Shown one piece after another: positions 1 to 6,760 of a stretch of DNA of 14,128 nucleotides. The DNA comes from Candidatus Mesolinea sp. UBA5823 (GTDB taxonomy: Bacteria > Chloroflexota > Anaerolineae > Anaerolineales > Anaerolineaceae): assembly GCA_002417685.1 (NCBI GenBank), contig DICP01000113.1, positions 9,241 to 23,368 of the forward strand, in the 5' to 3' direction. The position numbers were made by a program, and so were the translations under genes. Each line of letters starts with the position of its first letter. Position 1 is the stretch's first letter. The notes below the pieces were generated by a model. That model searched no databases and had not been told where the DNA came from. It saw only the letters and a program-made list of their open reading frames with translations.

Positions 1-1043
1 CGCAACCCTTGGCTGCCATGCATGGCAATATAAGCATAGGCACGCACAAGGATGCCGAAATGCCCTTGAAAAGACTTAACCGGACCAATAGTTTTGGCAG
101 GGTGCGCGTAGCCGTATAATGGCGGAGTCTCTTCATCACCAGGGTCAACAATCGTGACGACCGGATCGGGCAGGTAGTCAACAAGTTTCTCGCAAACAGC
201 CACGGGTCCCGAACCTGGTCCTCCGCCGCCATGCGGGGTAGAGAAGGTTTTATGTAGGTTGAAGTGCATGATATCAAAACCTAAATCACCAGGGCGCACA
301 ATGCCGAGGAGGGCATTCATATTCGCGCCGTCGCCATACACTAAGCCGCCAGCAGCATGGACGGTTTCGATGACTTCTACCACATGTTCATCAAACAATC
401 CCAATGTATTAGGGTTAGTGAGCATCAAGCCGGCTAAGTTTTCATCGCAAAGCCCCTTCAGCGCGTCTAAATCCACATTCCCACGGTCATCCGAGGGGAG
501 TGAAACCACTTCAAACCCGCTCATCGAGGAAGTGGCGGGATTGGTACCGTGAGCAGAATCGGGGATGAGAATACGCTTGCGCTTCGTATCCCCGCGATCG
601 GCATGATATTTTTGGATGATGAGCACGCCGGTGAGTTCACCTTGGGCGCCAGCAGCAGGCTGTAAAGTGACGCCGGCAAATCCACTGATTTCCATCAGCC
701 ACTCTTGCAGGGTATACATGAGGTAGAGGTTTCCTTGCACCGTTTCCTCAGGCTGAAGGGGATGGGTGAATGCGAAACCAGGCAGCCGTGCGGCAACTTC
801 ATTAATTTTGGGGTTGTACTTCATCGTGCATGATCCTAATGGATAGATGCCAAGATCAACCCCGTAATTCTTCTGGGATAGGCGTGTAAAGTGACGTACC
901 ACATCCACTTCAGAAACTTCCGGAAGAGGTAAGTCTTTGCGCCGGAATTCTGTAGGAAGTGGACTTTGGGGAACATCTGGCTCAGGGAACCTTACGCCCT
1001 GACGACCAGGAGAAGAAAGTTCATAAATGGTAGGCTCAGTCAT
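1..1043 (-). CDS. gcvPB: Glycine dehydrogenase (decarboxylating) subunit 2, partial (C-terminus off the left edge)
   Basis: This is the PLP-carrying half of the split P-protein of the glycine cleavage system. With subunit 1 it decarboxylates glycine and passes the aminomethyl group to lipoylated GcvH in the cytosol. The frame is open from an ATG at 1041-1043 to the window edge, giving 347 visible codons; the family is usually about 480-500 residues, so the C-terminus is missing because of the window, not because of mutation. The N-terminus begins MTEPTIYELSSPGRQG and is followed by GIYPLGSCTMKYNP, both typical of this subunit. The PLP Schiff-base lysine is Lys265 in HFNLHKTFSTPHGGGGPG (codon 249-251). 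The start overlaps the gcvPA stop by 8 bases (ATGACTGA), which implies translational coupling and 1:1 production. A shorter reading frame on the opposite strand (259-552) is a shadow of this gene. Confidence 0.95.
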   Translation of the reverse strand, partial: MTEPTIYELSSPGRQGVRFPEPDVPQSPLPTEFRRKDLPLPEVSEVDVVRHFTRLSQKNYGVDLGIYPLGSCTMKYNPKINEVAARLPGFAFTHPLQPEETVQGNLYLMYTLQEWLMEISGFAGVTLQPAAGAQGELTGVLIIQKYHADRGDTKRKRILIPDSAHGTNPATSSMSGFEVVSLPSDDRGNVDLDALKGLCDENLAGLMLTNPNTLGLFDEHVVEVIETVHAAGGLVYGDGANMNALLGIVRPGDLGFDIMHFNLHKTFSTPHGGGGPGSGPVAVCEKLVDYLPDPVVTIVDPGDEETPPLYGYAHPAKTIGPVKSFQGHFGILVRAYAYIAMHGSQGL

Positions 1044-2391
1044 GGGTCACCCCCAAAAGTGCATCATGGAACAGGTCAATATCGTCCTTACGGATTTTTT
1101 CAGTAACTGCCATGAGCAGGCAATTTTCCAGCTCGGGGTAATCTTTGCTTAAGTCATACCCGCCGAGGATGTCATAAGCGCGCAAATGGTCAAGCAAATG
1201 GTCGACCGGCATAGGGCTGCTTATGACAAACTCGTGGAAGAATGGCGTTTCAGAAAAAGCCAAATTATATCCAGGGATGCTTTCGATTTGGTTTGCTGCG
1301 TAATGCGCCTTTTGGTAGCAGAGATTTGCTACTTGTTCAAAACCATGCTTGCCCAATAAGCTGAGGTAAACTGTTGACGCTAATGCCATCAGTCCTTGGT
1401 TGGTGCAAATATTGGAGGTGGCTTTTTCGCGGCGGATGTGCTGCTCGCGGGCAGTAAGGGTCATCACATAGGCTAACTCGCCGGCTGCATCTACCGTCTG
1501 ACCGATCAGCCTGCCAGATATCTTGCGCAGCAGCTCGTTGGTAACGGCAAAAATGCCTAAGTATGGTCCACCGTATGAGAGCGGGATGCCTAAAGGTTGG
1601 CCTTCGCCCGTAACGATATCAGCACCAAACTCTCCAGGCGGGGTGAGTACACCCAGTGCGGTTGGGTTGACCGAAACAGCGAGTAAAGCTCCAGCGGCAT
1701 GTACCGCCTCAGCTAAAGGTTTGTAGTCGATGATACGGCCAAAGAAATCGGGATATTGCACCATAACTAAAGCGGTATTCGTGTCGATTTGAGCGATGAG
1801 TTTCTCCATCGAAGCGTCGATGCCGGTTTTCTCGTCGTCTCCCAGGATACTAATCTCGCTATTACCGCGCATATAAGTGCGGATGACCCGGCGGTATTGT
1901 GGGTTAACTGCGCGGGAGATGAGAAACTTTGTGCGCTTGCCCTTAAAGTGGTGATAAGCCAAAATAACTGCTTCAGCGGCAGCGGTAGCGCCGTCATAAT
2001 GGGAGGCATTGGCTACATCCATACCTGTCAGATTGCAAATCAGGCTTTGATATTCGAAGGTGGCTTGCAAAGTGCCTTGGGAGATTTCTGGCTGGTAGGG
2101 GGTATAAGCGGTGTAGAACTCGCCACGGCGCAGGAGCATGTCTACCGCAGCCGGAACATAATGGTCGTATGCGCCGGCGCCTAAGAAGCTAATCAGCTCA
2201 GAAGTATTGCCATTAGCGCGGGCAATGCTTTCAAGGTCTTGGTTGACTTCCATCTCGGAAAGTGCCGGTGGAAGGTTAAGCTCTGGGAAGCGATACTGCT
2301 CAGGAATTTCCTGGAAGAGGTCCTCGAGTTTACTTAGCCCAATGGCTTTGAGCATCGCCTCCACATCCTGAGGTGTGTGAGGAGTAAACAT
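1036..2391 (-). CDS. gcvPA: Glycine dehydrogenase (decarboxylating) subunit 1
   Basis: This is the N-terminal-half homologue of P-protein. It forms the alpha2beta2 glycine decarboxylase with GcvPB and lacks the PLP lysine, which lies in subunit 2. The sequence starts MFTPHTPQDVEAMLKAIG, the usual beginning of this family (a short lead, then PHTPxD), and includes SFLGAGAYDHYVP, TAYTPYQPEISQG, the DGATAAAEA segment and GEGQPLGIPLSYGGP. I chose the ATG at 2389-2391 (451 residues). The frame can be extended to a TTG at 2409 (457 residues), but those six codons overlap the end of gcvH and add nothing conserved. The chosen ATG comes 2 bases after the gcvH TAG, with a weak purine-rich stretch (AGCAGG) in the gcvH tail as ribosome site. 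The stop TGA overlaps the gcvPB start. The gene lies in the middle of the gcvH-gcvPA-gcvPB operon. Confidence 0.95.
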   Translation of the reverse strand: MFTPHTPQDVEAMLKAIGLSKLEDLFQEIPEQYRFPELNLPPALSEMEVNQDLESIARANGNTSELISFLGAGAYDHYVPAAVDMLLRRGEFYTAYTPYQPEISQGTLQATFEYQSLICNLTGMDVANASHYDGATAAAEAVILAYHHFKGKRTKFLISRAVNPQYRRVIRTYMRGNSEISILGDDEKTGIDASMEKLIAQIDTNTALVMVQYPDFFGRIIDYKPLAEAVHAAGALLAVSVNPTALGVLTPPGEFGADIVTGEGQPLGIPLSYGGPYLGIFAVTNELLRKISGRLIGQTVDAAGELAYVMTLTAREQHIRREKATSNICTNQGLMALASTVYLSLLGKHGFEQVANLCYQKAHYAANQIESIPGYNLAFSETPFFHEFVISSPMPVDHLLDHLRAYDILGGYDLSKDYPELENCLLMAVTEKIRKDDIDLFHDALLGVTHD

Positions 2392-2393
2392 GG

Positions 2394-2780
2394 CTACCTG
2401 CTTTCGCAATAAGCTTCGTAGGCTTCTGCATCCATCAGCTCAGCGAGTTCGGCAGGGTCTGAGATTTTAATCTTTACCAGCCAGCCTTTTCCATAAGGGT
2501 CCTGGTTGAGGACTTCAACGTCATCTGTGATACTCTCATTGATTTCTAGCACGGTGCCGCTCACAGGGAAGTTAACTTCGGCTGTGGCTTTAGCAGAATC
2601 GACACTCCCTAAGGTTTGGCTAGCTTTAACTTCTTCGTCAGGCTCCACAGCAAACTCAAAGTAGACAATGTCGCCCAGCTGGCTCTGCGCATAGTCGGAG
2701 ATGCCAATGGTTGCAATATCGCCTTCAACTTTTACCCATTCATCGGTTTTTGCGTATTTTAGGTCTTTGGGAAAATTCAT
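2394..2780 (-). CDS. gcvH: Glycine cleavage system H protein (lipoyl carrier)
   Basis: This is the mobile lipoyl-domain protein that carries the aminomethyl intermediate from P-protein to T-protein and is then reoxidised by dihydrolipoyl dehydrogenase. It has 128 residues, the normal length. It opens with the characteristic pattern FPKDLKYAKTDEWV and continues with GISDYAQSQLGDIVYFE. The lipoylation site is Lys64 in LGSVDSAKATAEV, followed by the PVSGTVLEIN hairpin and the DPYGKGWLVKI segment, all canonical. The start is supported by an AGGAG ribosome site 6 bases upstream, preceded by a run of A. It is the first gene of the gcv operon. gcvT (aminomethyltransferase), often placed just upstream, is absent: the next gene upstream encodes an ABC exporter. 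Confidence 0.97.
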   Translation of the reverse strand: MNFPKDLKYAKTDEWVKVEGDIATIGISDYAQSQLGDIVYFEFAVEPDEEVKASQTLGSVDSAKATAEVNFPVSGTVLEINESITDDVEVLNQDPYGKGWLVKIKISDPAELAELMDAEAYEAYCESR

Positions 2781-2801
2781 TTTAGCTCCTTTTTTTAGTG
2801 G

Positions 2802-2825
2802 TCATAAAGTAAATCGGCTTTATGA
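2802..2825 (-). repeat. Perfect inverted repeat just upstream of the gcvH ribosome site
   Basis: Two perfect 8-bp arms (TCATAAAG and CTTTATGA, read on the minus strand) flank an 8-base spacer. The dyad ends 21 bases before the gcvH start and about 10 bases before its AGGAG. No T-run follows on the minus strand, so it is not an intrinsic terminator for that direction. It could be a translation-modulating hairpin in the mRNA leader or a protein-binding operator; sequence alone does not decide. Confidence 0.55.
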
Positions 2826-2849
2826 TGGTCAAATATAATGGCGTTTGCA

Positions 2850-2892
2850 TTCTCGGTAGAAAGTTCAATTACGCTATCTGAGCGAGAACTTT
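2850..2892 (-). promoter_or_regulatory. gcv leader element with two mutually exclusive pairings
   Basis: On the minus-strand transcript, AAAGTTC (2886-2892) can pair with GAACTTT (2860-2866), enclosing a second stem of CGCT (2881-2884) with AGCG (2872-2875) around a 5-base loop. Alternatively TTCTCG (2883-2888) pairs with CGAGAA (2850-2855), which destroys both of those stems. This alternative-fold arrangement lies in the probable 5' leader of gcvH. I see no conserved glycine-riboswitch core, so any ligand or mechanism is unknown. Stem lengths are modest, and chance pairing in A/T-rich DNA is possible. Confidence 0.35.
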
Positions 2893-2906
2893 ACAAAAAT
2901 TTGCCT

Positions 2907-2936
2907 CTTATAATTTTCGTAAATTAATTTTAGCAA
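2907..2936 (-). promoter_or_regulatory. Candidate sigma70-type promoter for the gcv operon
   Basis: On the minus strand, TTGCTA (2931-2936) is separated by 18 bases from TATAAG (2907-2912), matching the -35 and -10 consensus at 4/6 and 5/6. The predicted transcription start is near 2900, giving a gcvH leader of about 120 bases. The site lies 15-44 bases beyond the end of the upstream exporter gene. No hairpin terminator is visible between the two, so read-through from the exporter operon cannot be excluded. Confidence 0.5.
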
Positions 2937-2950
2937 GATAGAAATTAAAG

Positions 2951-4810
2951 TCAAGCAGAAGCACGATCTTGGCTGGATAAAAAATCATTTTGATTGGAAT
3001 GGAAAATTTTGCCAACTTTTTCCACATATTCCAGGCTTTGGTGGCGGAAGTATGTATTGTAAAGGTCGGCATAATAGCCACCGCTCTTAAGCAGCTGCTC
3101 ATGATTACCCTCCTCGAGGATGACGCCCTCGTCCAATACGATAATGCGATCCGCAGATTGCACGGTCGAGAGGCGATGGGCGATGAGCACACTCGTGGAT
3201 TGCTTGAGGATGAGGTTCAGCGCTGTTTGGATTTGTTTTTCGGTGAAGGGGTCGATGCTGGCGGTGGCTTCATCCAAAATAAAAACCGAGGGTCTCTGCG
3301 CTAATACGCGCATTAATGCCACCAATTGGCGCTGCCCCATCGAAATTTGAGCGCCACGCTCTCCAACCAGTGTATCTAAGCCATCCCGAAAAGTCTCCAG
3401 CCATTCACCTTCGCCAATTTGGTTCGCTAGGGCTAAGATTTCTTCCCGGTTTATTTCTGGGCGCGCAAAGCGGATATTTTCCTCAACGGTGCCTTCAAAG
3501 AGGAAGGGCACCTGCGTCACCAAACCCATGTGTTGGCGTAAGGCATGCAGGTCGTAAGTGCGGATATCGCGGTCATCGATGAGCAGCTCACCGCCCTGGA
3601 ATTCGTAAAAACGCGCAATCAACCGTGCGATGGAGGATTTCCCTGCGCCCGTATGCCCAACAATCGCAACATTTTCGCCTTCTTGAATATGCAGATCAAA
3701 ATCTTTGAGCACTTCTTTGCCGGTGTTATATCTAAACGTGAGCTTGTTAAAATCGATTTTCCCTCGCAGCTGCGTGGGGACGTAGTTCCCTGTCTGGATG
3801 ACGGTATGCTCGGCATCAATCAGGGCAAAAATACGCTCCGCTGCGGAAAGTCCTGTTTGTACCTGGGTCCAGTAGGACGTGATGGCCAATACCGGCTGCA
3901 AGAAGCGGTCGATGCTCAGCACGAACATATACCAAGCGCCAGCGCTGATCAGGCCTGAGATGACCGAGCCAGAGCCAAGATAAACTACCAACGCCGTGGC
4001 GATGCCACCCAAAGCACGAGTAGTTGGAAAAACGATCGAAAGCACCAAGCCGCGCTTCACATTCATCTTGTAGGAAACCGCATTGGAATCCTTAAAATCC
4101 TCATAAATGCTCGCTTCCTGGCGGAAGTTTTTGGCAATGGCGATGCCACTGATGGTTTCTTTAATAGTAGCGTTGACGTTTGCCATAGCGCGCATACCTT
4201 GGCGAGTCAGCTTGCGGGCCATGCTGCGGTAAAACGAGACGATAATGATTACCACTGGCACAATGGCAAATAGCGCCAAAGCCAAATGCCATTCGGTATT
4301 GAGCAGTATGATAGCCGTGACCAGCGATTGCAGAGCATTGTTGGCTACGTCCATTGTAATGGTAATGAAAGTGGAAAAATCCCGCGTATCCGTCGTGATG
4401 CGGGAGAGAATCCTGCCAGAGGAATAAGCGTCATGGAACGCCATATCCTGGTGCATTGAAGACGCGAAGGCATCAGTGGAAAGGTCACGGTTCACGTCGG
4501 CAATCACCCGAGCTAAGAGCCGGTGATTAATGTAATAGAACACAAAGCCCAGGACTTCCACGAGAATAACCATGCCAGCTAGCAGGTAAAAGGCTGTGCG
4601 GTCCGGAATGCCGGCAATGCCTTGATCCAACACCTTGGAGATGAGCACGGGCGGCAAGGCACCGATGCTGCCTTGCAAGATTAAGGCGATCAGAATTGTG
4701 TAGATGAGTTTCTTATATGTTTTGGCATAACTCCAGATACGGCCGAGAAGCGCTTTATTGCTGTACTGCCGGTCGTATGTTTCGCTATCCAATCCTGCGT
4801 AAAACGCCAT
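2951..4810 (-). CDS. ABC exporter half-transporter, catalytic-site subunit (ABC transporter ATP-binding protein/permease)
   Basis: This 619-residue protein fuses a type IV exporter membrane domain (about residues 20-325, with hydrophobic spans near 35-60, 75-97, 160-195 and 255-310) to a C-terminal nucleotide-binding domain. Walker A is GHTGAGKS (385-392), the Q-loop glutamine is in LVTQVPFLF, Walker B with catalytic Glu is VFILDE (509-514, Glu514), and the H-loop is His545 in IAHRLS. The ABC signature is ISMGQ (489-493) instead of LSGGQ. That pattern marks the partner that supplies the hydrolysing Walker A/B in heterodimeric exporters of the BmrCD/TM287-288 type. It starts 5 bases after the stop of the upstream exporter gene, with a GAGG ribosome site about 10 bases before the ATG. 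The substrate is unknown (drugs, lipids and peptides are all possible). The C-terminal tail after residue 590 is unremarkable. Confidence 0.93.
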   Translation of the reverse strand: MAFYAGLDSETYDRQYSNKALLGRIWSYAKTYKKLIYTILIALILQGSIGALPPVLISKVLDQGIAGIPDRTAFYLLAGMVILVEVLGFVFYYINHRLLARVIADVNRDLSTDAFASSMHQDMAFHDAYSSGRILSRITTDTRDFSTFITITMDVANNALQSLVTAIILLNTEWHLALALFAIVPVVIIIVSFYRSMARKLTRQGMRAMANVNATIKETISGIAIAKNFRQEASIYEDFKDSNAVSYKMNVKRGLVLSIVFPTTRALGGIATALVVYLGSGSVISGLISAGAWYMFVLSIDRFLQPVLAITSYWTQVQTGLSAAERIFALIDAEHTVIQTGNYVPTQLRGKIDFNKLTFRYNTGKEVLKDFDLHIQEGENVAIVGHTGAGKSSIARLIARFYEFQGGELLIDDRDIRTYDLHALRQHMGLVTQVPFLFEGTVEENIRFARPEINREEILALANQIGEGEWLETFRDGLDTLVGERGAQISMGQRQLVALMRVLAQRPSVFILDEATASIDPFTEKQIQTALNLILKQSTSVLIAHRLSTVQSADRIIVLDEGVILEEGNHEQLLKSGGYYADLYNTYFRHQSLEYVEKVGKIFHSNQNDFLSSQDRASA

Positions 4811-4815
4811 TGTAA

Positions 4816-6573
4816 CTAAACCTCAATAAATAAATTACGGTAAGCGCGGGAAATGCGCATTAATTCTTCATGGGTGCCAATTTCAGAGATAGTGCCTTTG
4901 CGCATCACGATAATGAGATCGGCCCAGCGAATTTGGGAAAGGCGGTGCGTGATAATAAAAGTTGTCCGCCCTTCAGAGGCAATTTTGATTGCTTTTTGGA
5001 TCTCATCTTCAGTTTTGCTATCAATGGCGCTGGTGGAATCGTCTAAGATCAGGATTTTGGGGTCCGTCAAGAACGCACGCGCTAAGGCAATTCTTTGCCT
5101 TTGCCCACCCGAAAGAGTGGCACCGCGCTCGCCAATGACTGTATCATAGCCATTCTCCAGCTCCATAATAAACTCATGAGCTTGGGCGCTCTTGGCCGCA
5201 TTCTCGACCTCTTCGCGGGTGGCACCAGGCTTGCCGAAGGCAATATTTTCGTAGATAGACTTGGAGAAGAGGAATATATCTTGTTCGATGATGGAGATCT
5301 GACTACGCAGGGCATCCAGCTTCCAATCACGCAGGTCACGGCCATCGATCAACACTTGGCCTTCGGTAGGGTCATAAGTGCGATTAATCAATCGCACTAA
5401 GCTGGTCTTTCCAGAGCCCGTTTGCCCGACGATGGCTACGGTTTGGCCGGGATGAACATGAAAGGAAATGTTTTTTAGGGCCGCCTTCTGGCCTGCATAA
5501 GCAAAGCTCACGTTATTAAAAGCCACTTCGCCACGCATGGTGCCGGCAAACCCGTTTTCGTTCTGATCCAGGTTGTTTTCGGTGTTCATAATGGAGAGCA
5601 AGCGCCTGGCGCCTGCTAACCCAAGTGAAATTTGTGAATAGGAGTGAATCGAGGTATTGGTCGGAAAACCCAGCAAGGAAAGCGCACTGAAATAGGAAAT
5701 TACACTGCTCAGCTCAATTATGCCAGCCTGGAAGAGCATTAGGGCATGCAGCAAACCCAAGCCTAAAGTGAGCGCCAACATCAGGAGCGGGATGAAGCGG
5801 GCCTCAACCTCGCCTTGTTCTACAGAAGCATCACGATAGGCTTTAATATTTTTGCGGAACAGCTGGATTTCATTTTCTTCCTGTGCCGCCGCTTTTACTG
5901 TTTCGGCACCGTCGATAGCCTCAGCTAAGCGGCTGTTCATGATGCCAAAGGTGGCTCTCACTCTGCTGGTAATGGGCTCCAATATATGAAGATAATAAGC
6001 AATGTAAATGAAATAGGCAACGATGAAGATCGAGGGAGCCAGTAATAAGACCGGATTGATTTGTGCGCCGATGACGAGGGGAATGAAGAGAAAATTGAGC
6101 GAACCCAGAACCTGGTTGATGCCAGGGCTAAAAAGGAAGTTGACCTCGCGGATGTCGTTGGTGGCGCGGGCCATCAGATCGCCGACCGATTGAAGCGAGT
6201 GAAAAGTCATGCTCTTGCCGAGCAAGGAGATGTAGAACTCCTCGCGCACATCACGCTCCATACGTTGAGCCATCACTTCAAAACCAAAATTACGAGAAAA
6301 TTGGAACAAGCCGCGAACAAGCTGTGAGACTAAGATAATGATTACTGCTTGGCGAATGACAGCATTATCCGGAGCAGCGCTCGTGAGAGTATTAAATACA
6401 ACCCCAAATTGAACCGCGGGAATGGCAGCTAAGGCTGCATTGCCGATGGTGCCGATGACTGCGACCAAAAAAATAAACCAATGATGAATGGTATGAGAAA
6501 ACAGCCATCGAACAGGGCTGGTTCTATCGGTTTTATAGCGGAAGGGAATGGCAAATTCGCTTATACTCATCAT
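4816..6573 (-). CDS. ABC exporter half-transporter, degenerate-site subunit (ABC transporter ATP-binding protein/permease)
   Basis: This is the partner half-transporter: a membrane domain, then a nucleotide-binding domain. Numbered from the longest possible start at 6618 (600 residues), Walker A is GQTGSGKT (398-405), the signature is canonical LSGGQ (502-506), and Walker B is ILILDD (522-527). Asp527 stands where the catalytic Glu should be, and the H-loop is His558. The Asp makes its own ATP site non-hydrolytic, as expected for one half of a heterodimeric exporter. I prefer the ATG at 6571-6573 (585 residues, MMSISEFAIPFRY) because a purine-rich AAAGAGA lies about 7 bases upstream, whereas the 6618 ATG has no ribosome site; a second ATG follows directly at 6568-6570. 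The gene is divergent from the gntR-type regulator and is first in a two-gene operon. Substrate not predictable. Confidence 0.92.
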   Translation of the reverse strand: MMSISEFAIPFRYKTDRTSPVRWLFSHTIHHWFIFLVAVIGTIGNAALAAIPAVQFGVVFNTLTSAAPDNAVIRQAVIIILVSQLVRGLFQFSRNFGFEVMAQRMERDVREEFYISLLGKSMTFHSLQSVGDLMARATNDIREVNFLFSPGINQVLGSLNFLFIPLVIGAQINPVLLLAPSIFIVAYFIYIAYYLHILEPITSRVRATFGIMNSRLAEAIDGAETVKAAAQEENEIQLFRKNIKAYRDASVEQGEVEARFIPLLMLALTLGLGLLHALMLFQAGIIELSSVISYFSALSLLGFPTNTSIHSYSQISLGLAGARRLLSIMNTENNLDQNENGFAGTMRGEVAFNNVSFAYAGQKAALKNISFHVHPGQTVAIVGQTGSGKTSLVRLINRTYDPTEGQVLIDGRDLRDWKLDALRSQISIIEQDIFLFSKSIYENIAFGKPGATREEVENAAKSAQAHEFIMELENGYDTVIGERGATLSGGQRQRIALARAFLTDPKILILDDSTSAIDSKTEDEIQKAIKIASEGRTTFIITHRLSQIRWADLIIVMRKGTISEIGTHEELMRISRAYRNLFIEV

Positions 6574-6598
6574 TAACAATCTCTTTGATCTGCTGAGA

Positions 6599-6604
6599 AT
6601 TGTA
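6599..6604 (-). promoter_or_regulatory. Possible -10 box for the exporter operon
   Basis: TACAAT on the minus strand matches the -10 consensus at 5/6 and would place the transcript start near 6592, about 18 bases before the preferred exporter start at 6573. No good -35 hexamer lies 16-18 bases upstream, so this would be a weak or activator-dependent promoter if real. Confidence 0.25.
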
Positions 6605-6630
6605 CCCGATGGATGCATTTAATGGAGAAA

Positions 6631-6655
6631 ATGCGTAAAAATGCGGGTAATTGCG
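6631..6655. repeat. Three TGCG-containing pentamers at exact 10-bp spacing
   Basis: ATGCG at 6631, ATGCG at 6641 and TTGCG at 6651 begin exactly one helical turn apart, so they lie on one face of the DNA. They sit in the divergent intergenic region, about 40-63 bases upstream of the possible exporter transcript start. Helically phased direct repeats in this position are typical of activator or repressor contact sites, but the units are short and could be chance. Confidence 0.35.
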
Positions 6656-6700
6656 ATTACTTGTCCTTTTACATGCCCAGGTTGAAAAGCTAAATCTCCC

Positions 6701-6728
6701 TTGACGATAAGTGAGAGGAAGGTATAAT
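6701..6728 (+). promoter_or_regulatory. Promoter of the gntR-korA-korB operon
   Basis: TTGACG (6701-6706, 5/6 match) is followed after 16 bases by a perfect TATAAT (6723-6728). The predicted start is near 6735, giving a leader of about 26 bases before the regulator ATG at 6761. No clear Shine-Dalgarno motif lies in that leader. The -10 box is overlapped by the dyad at 6727-6751, so binding there would block this promoter. Confidence 0.8.
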
Positions 6729-6751
6729 CAGATTAATATTATTAATCTGAT
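6727..6751. promoter_or_regulatory. 25-bp dyad operator overlapping the -10 box and transcript start
   Basis: Two perfect 11-bp arms, ATCAGATTAAT (6727-6737) and ATTAATCTGAT (6741-6751), flank a 3-base centre. The left arm shares two bases with the TATAAT box and the dyad covers the predicted +1. The adjacent gene encodes a dimeric GntR/FCD regulator, so autorepression is the simplest reading. The arms do not resemble the TGGTnnnACCA-like sites of FadR, so the exact specificity is unknown. Confidence 0.7.
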
Positions 6752-6760
6752 AATTAGAAC

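Noticed and set aside
2392..2409. Upstream TTG start for gcvPA adding six residues (MRKQVA)
   Set aside because: It overlaps the end of gcvH and adds no conserved sequence; the ATG at 2389-2391 gives the family's usual N-terminus.
2781..2950. Glycine riboswitch before the gcv operon
   Set aside because: The leader is short and I could not find the conserved aptamer core; only simple inverted repeats are visible.
3545..3958. Long plus-strand reading frames opposite the exporter, gcvPA, rocD and pyk genes
   Set aside because: They lie antisense to well-supported conserved genes, lack ribosome sites and show no recognisable protein family; they are codon-bias shadows.
6655..6760. Mobile-element ends or att-like site suggested by the perfect dyad
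   Set aside because: There is no transposase or integrase, no flanking target duplication, and the dyad is positioned exactly on a promoter.
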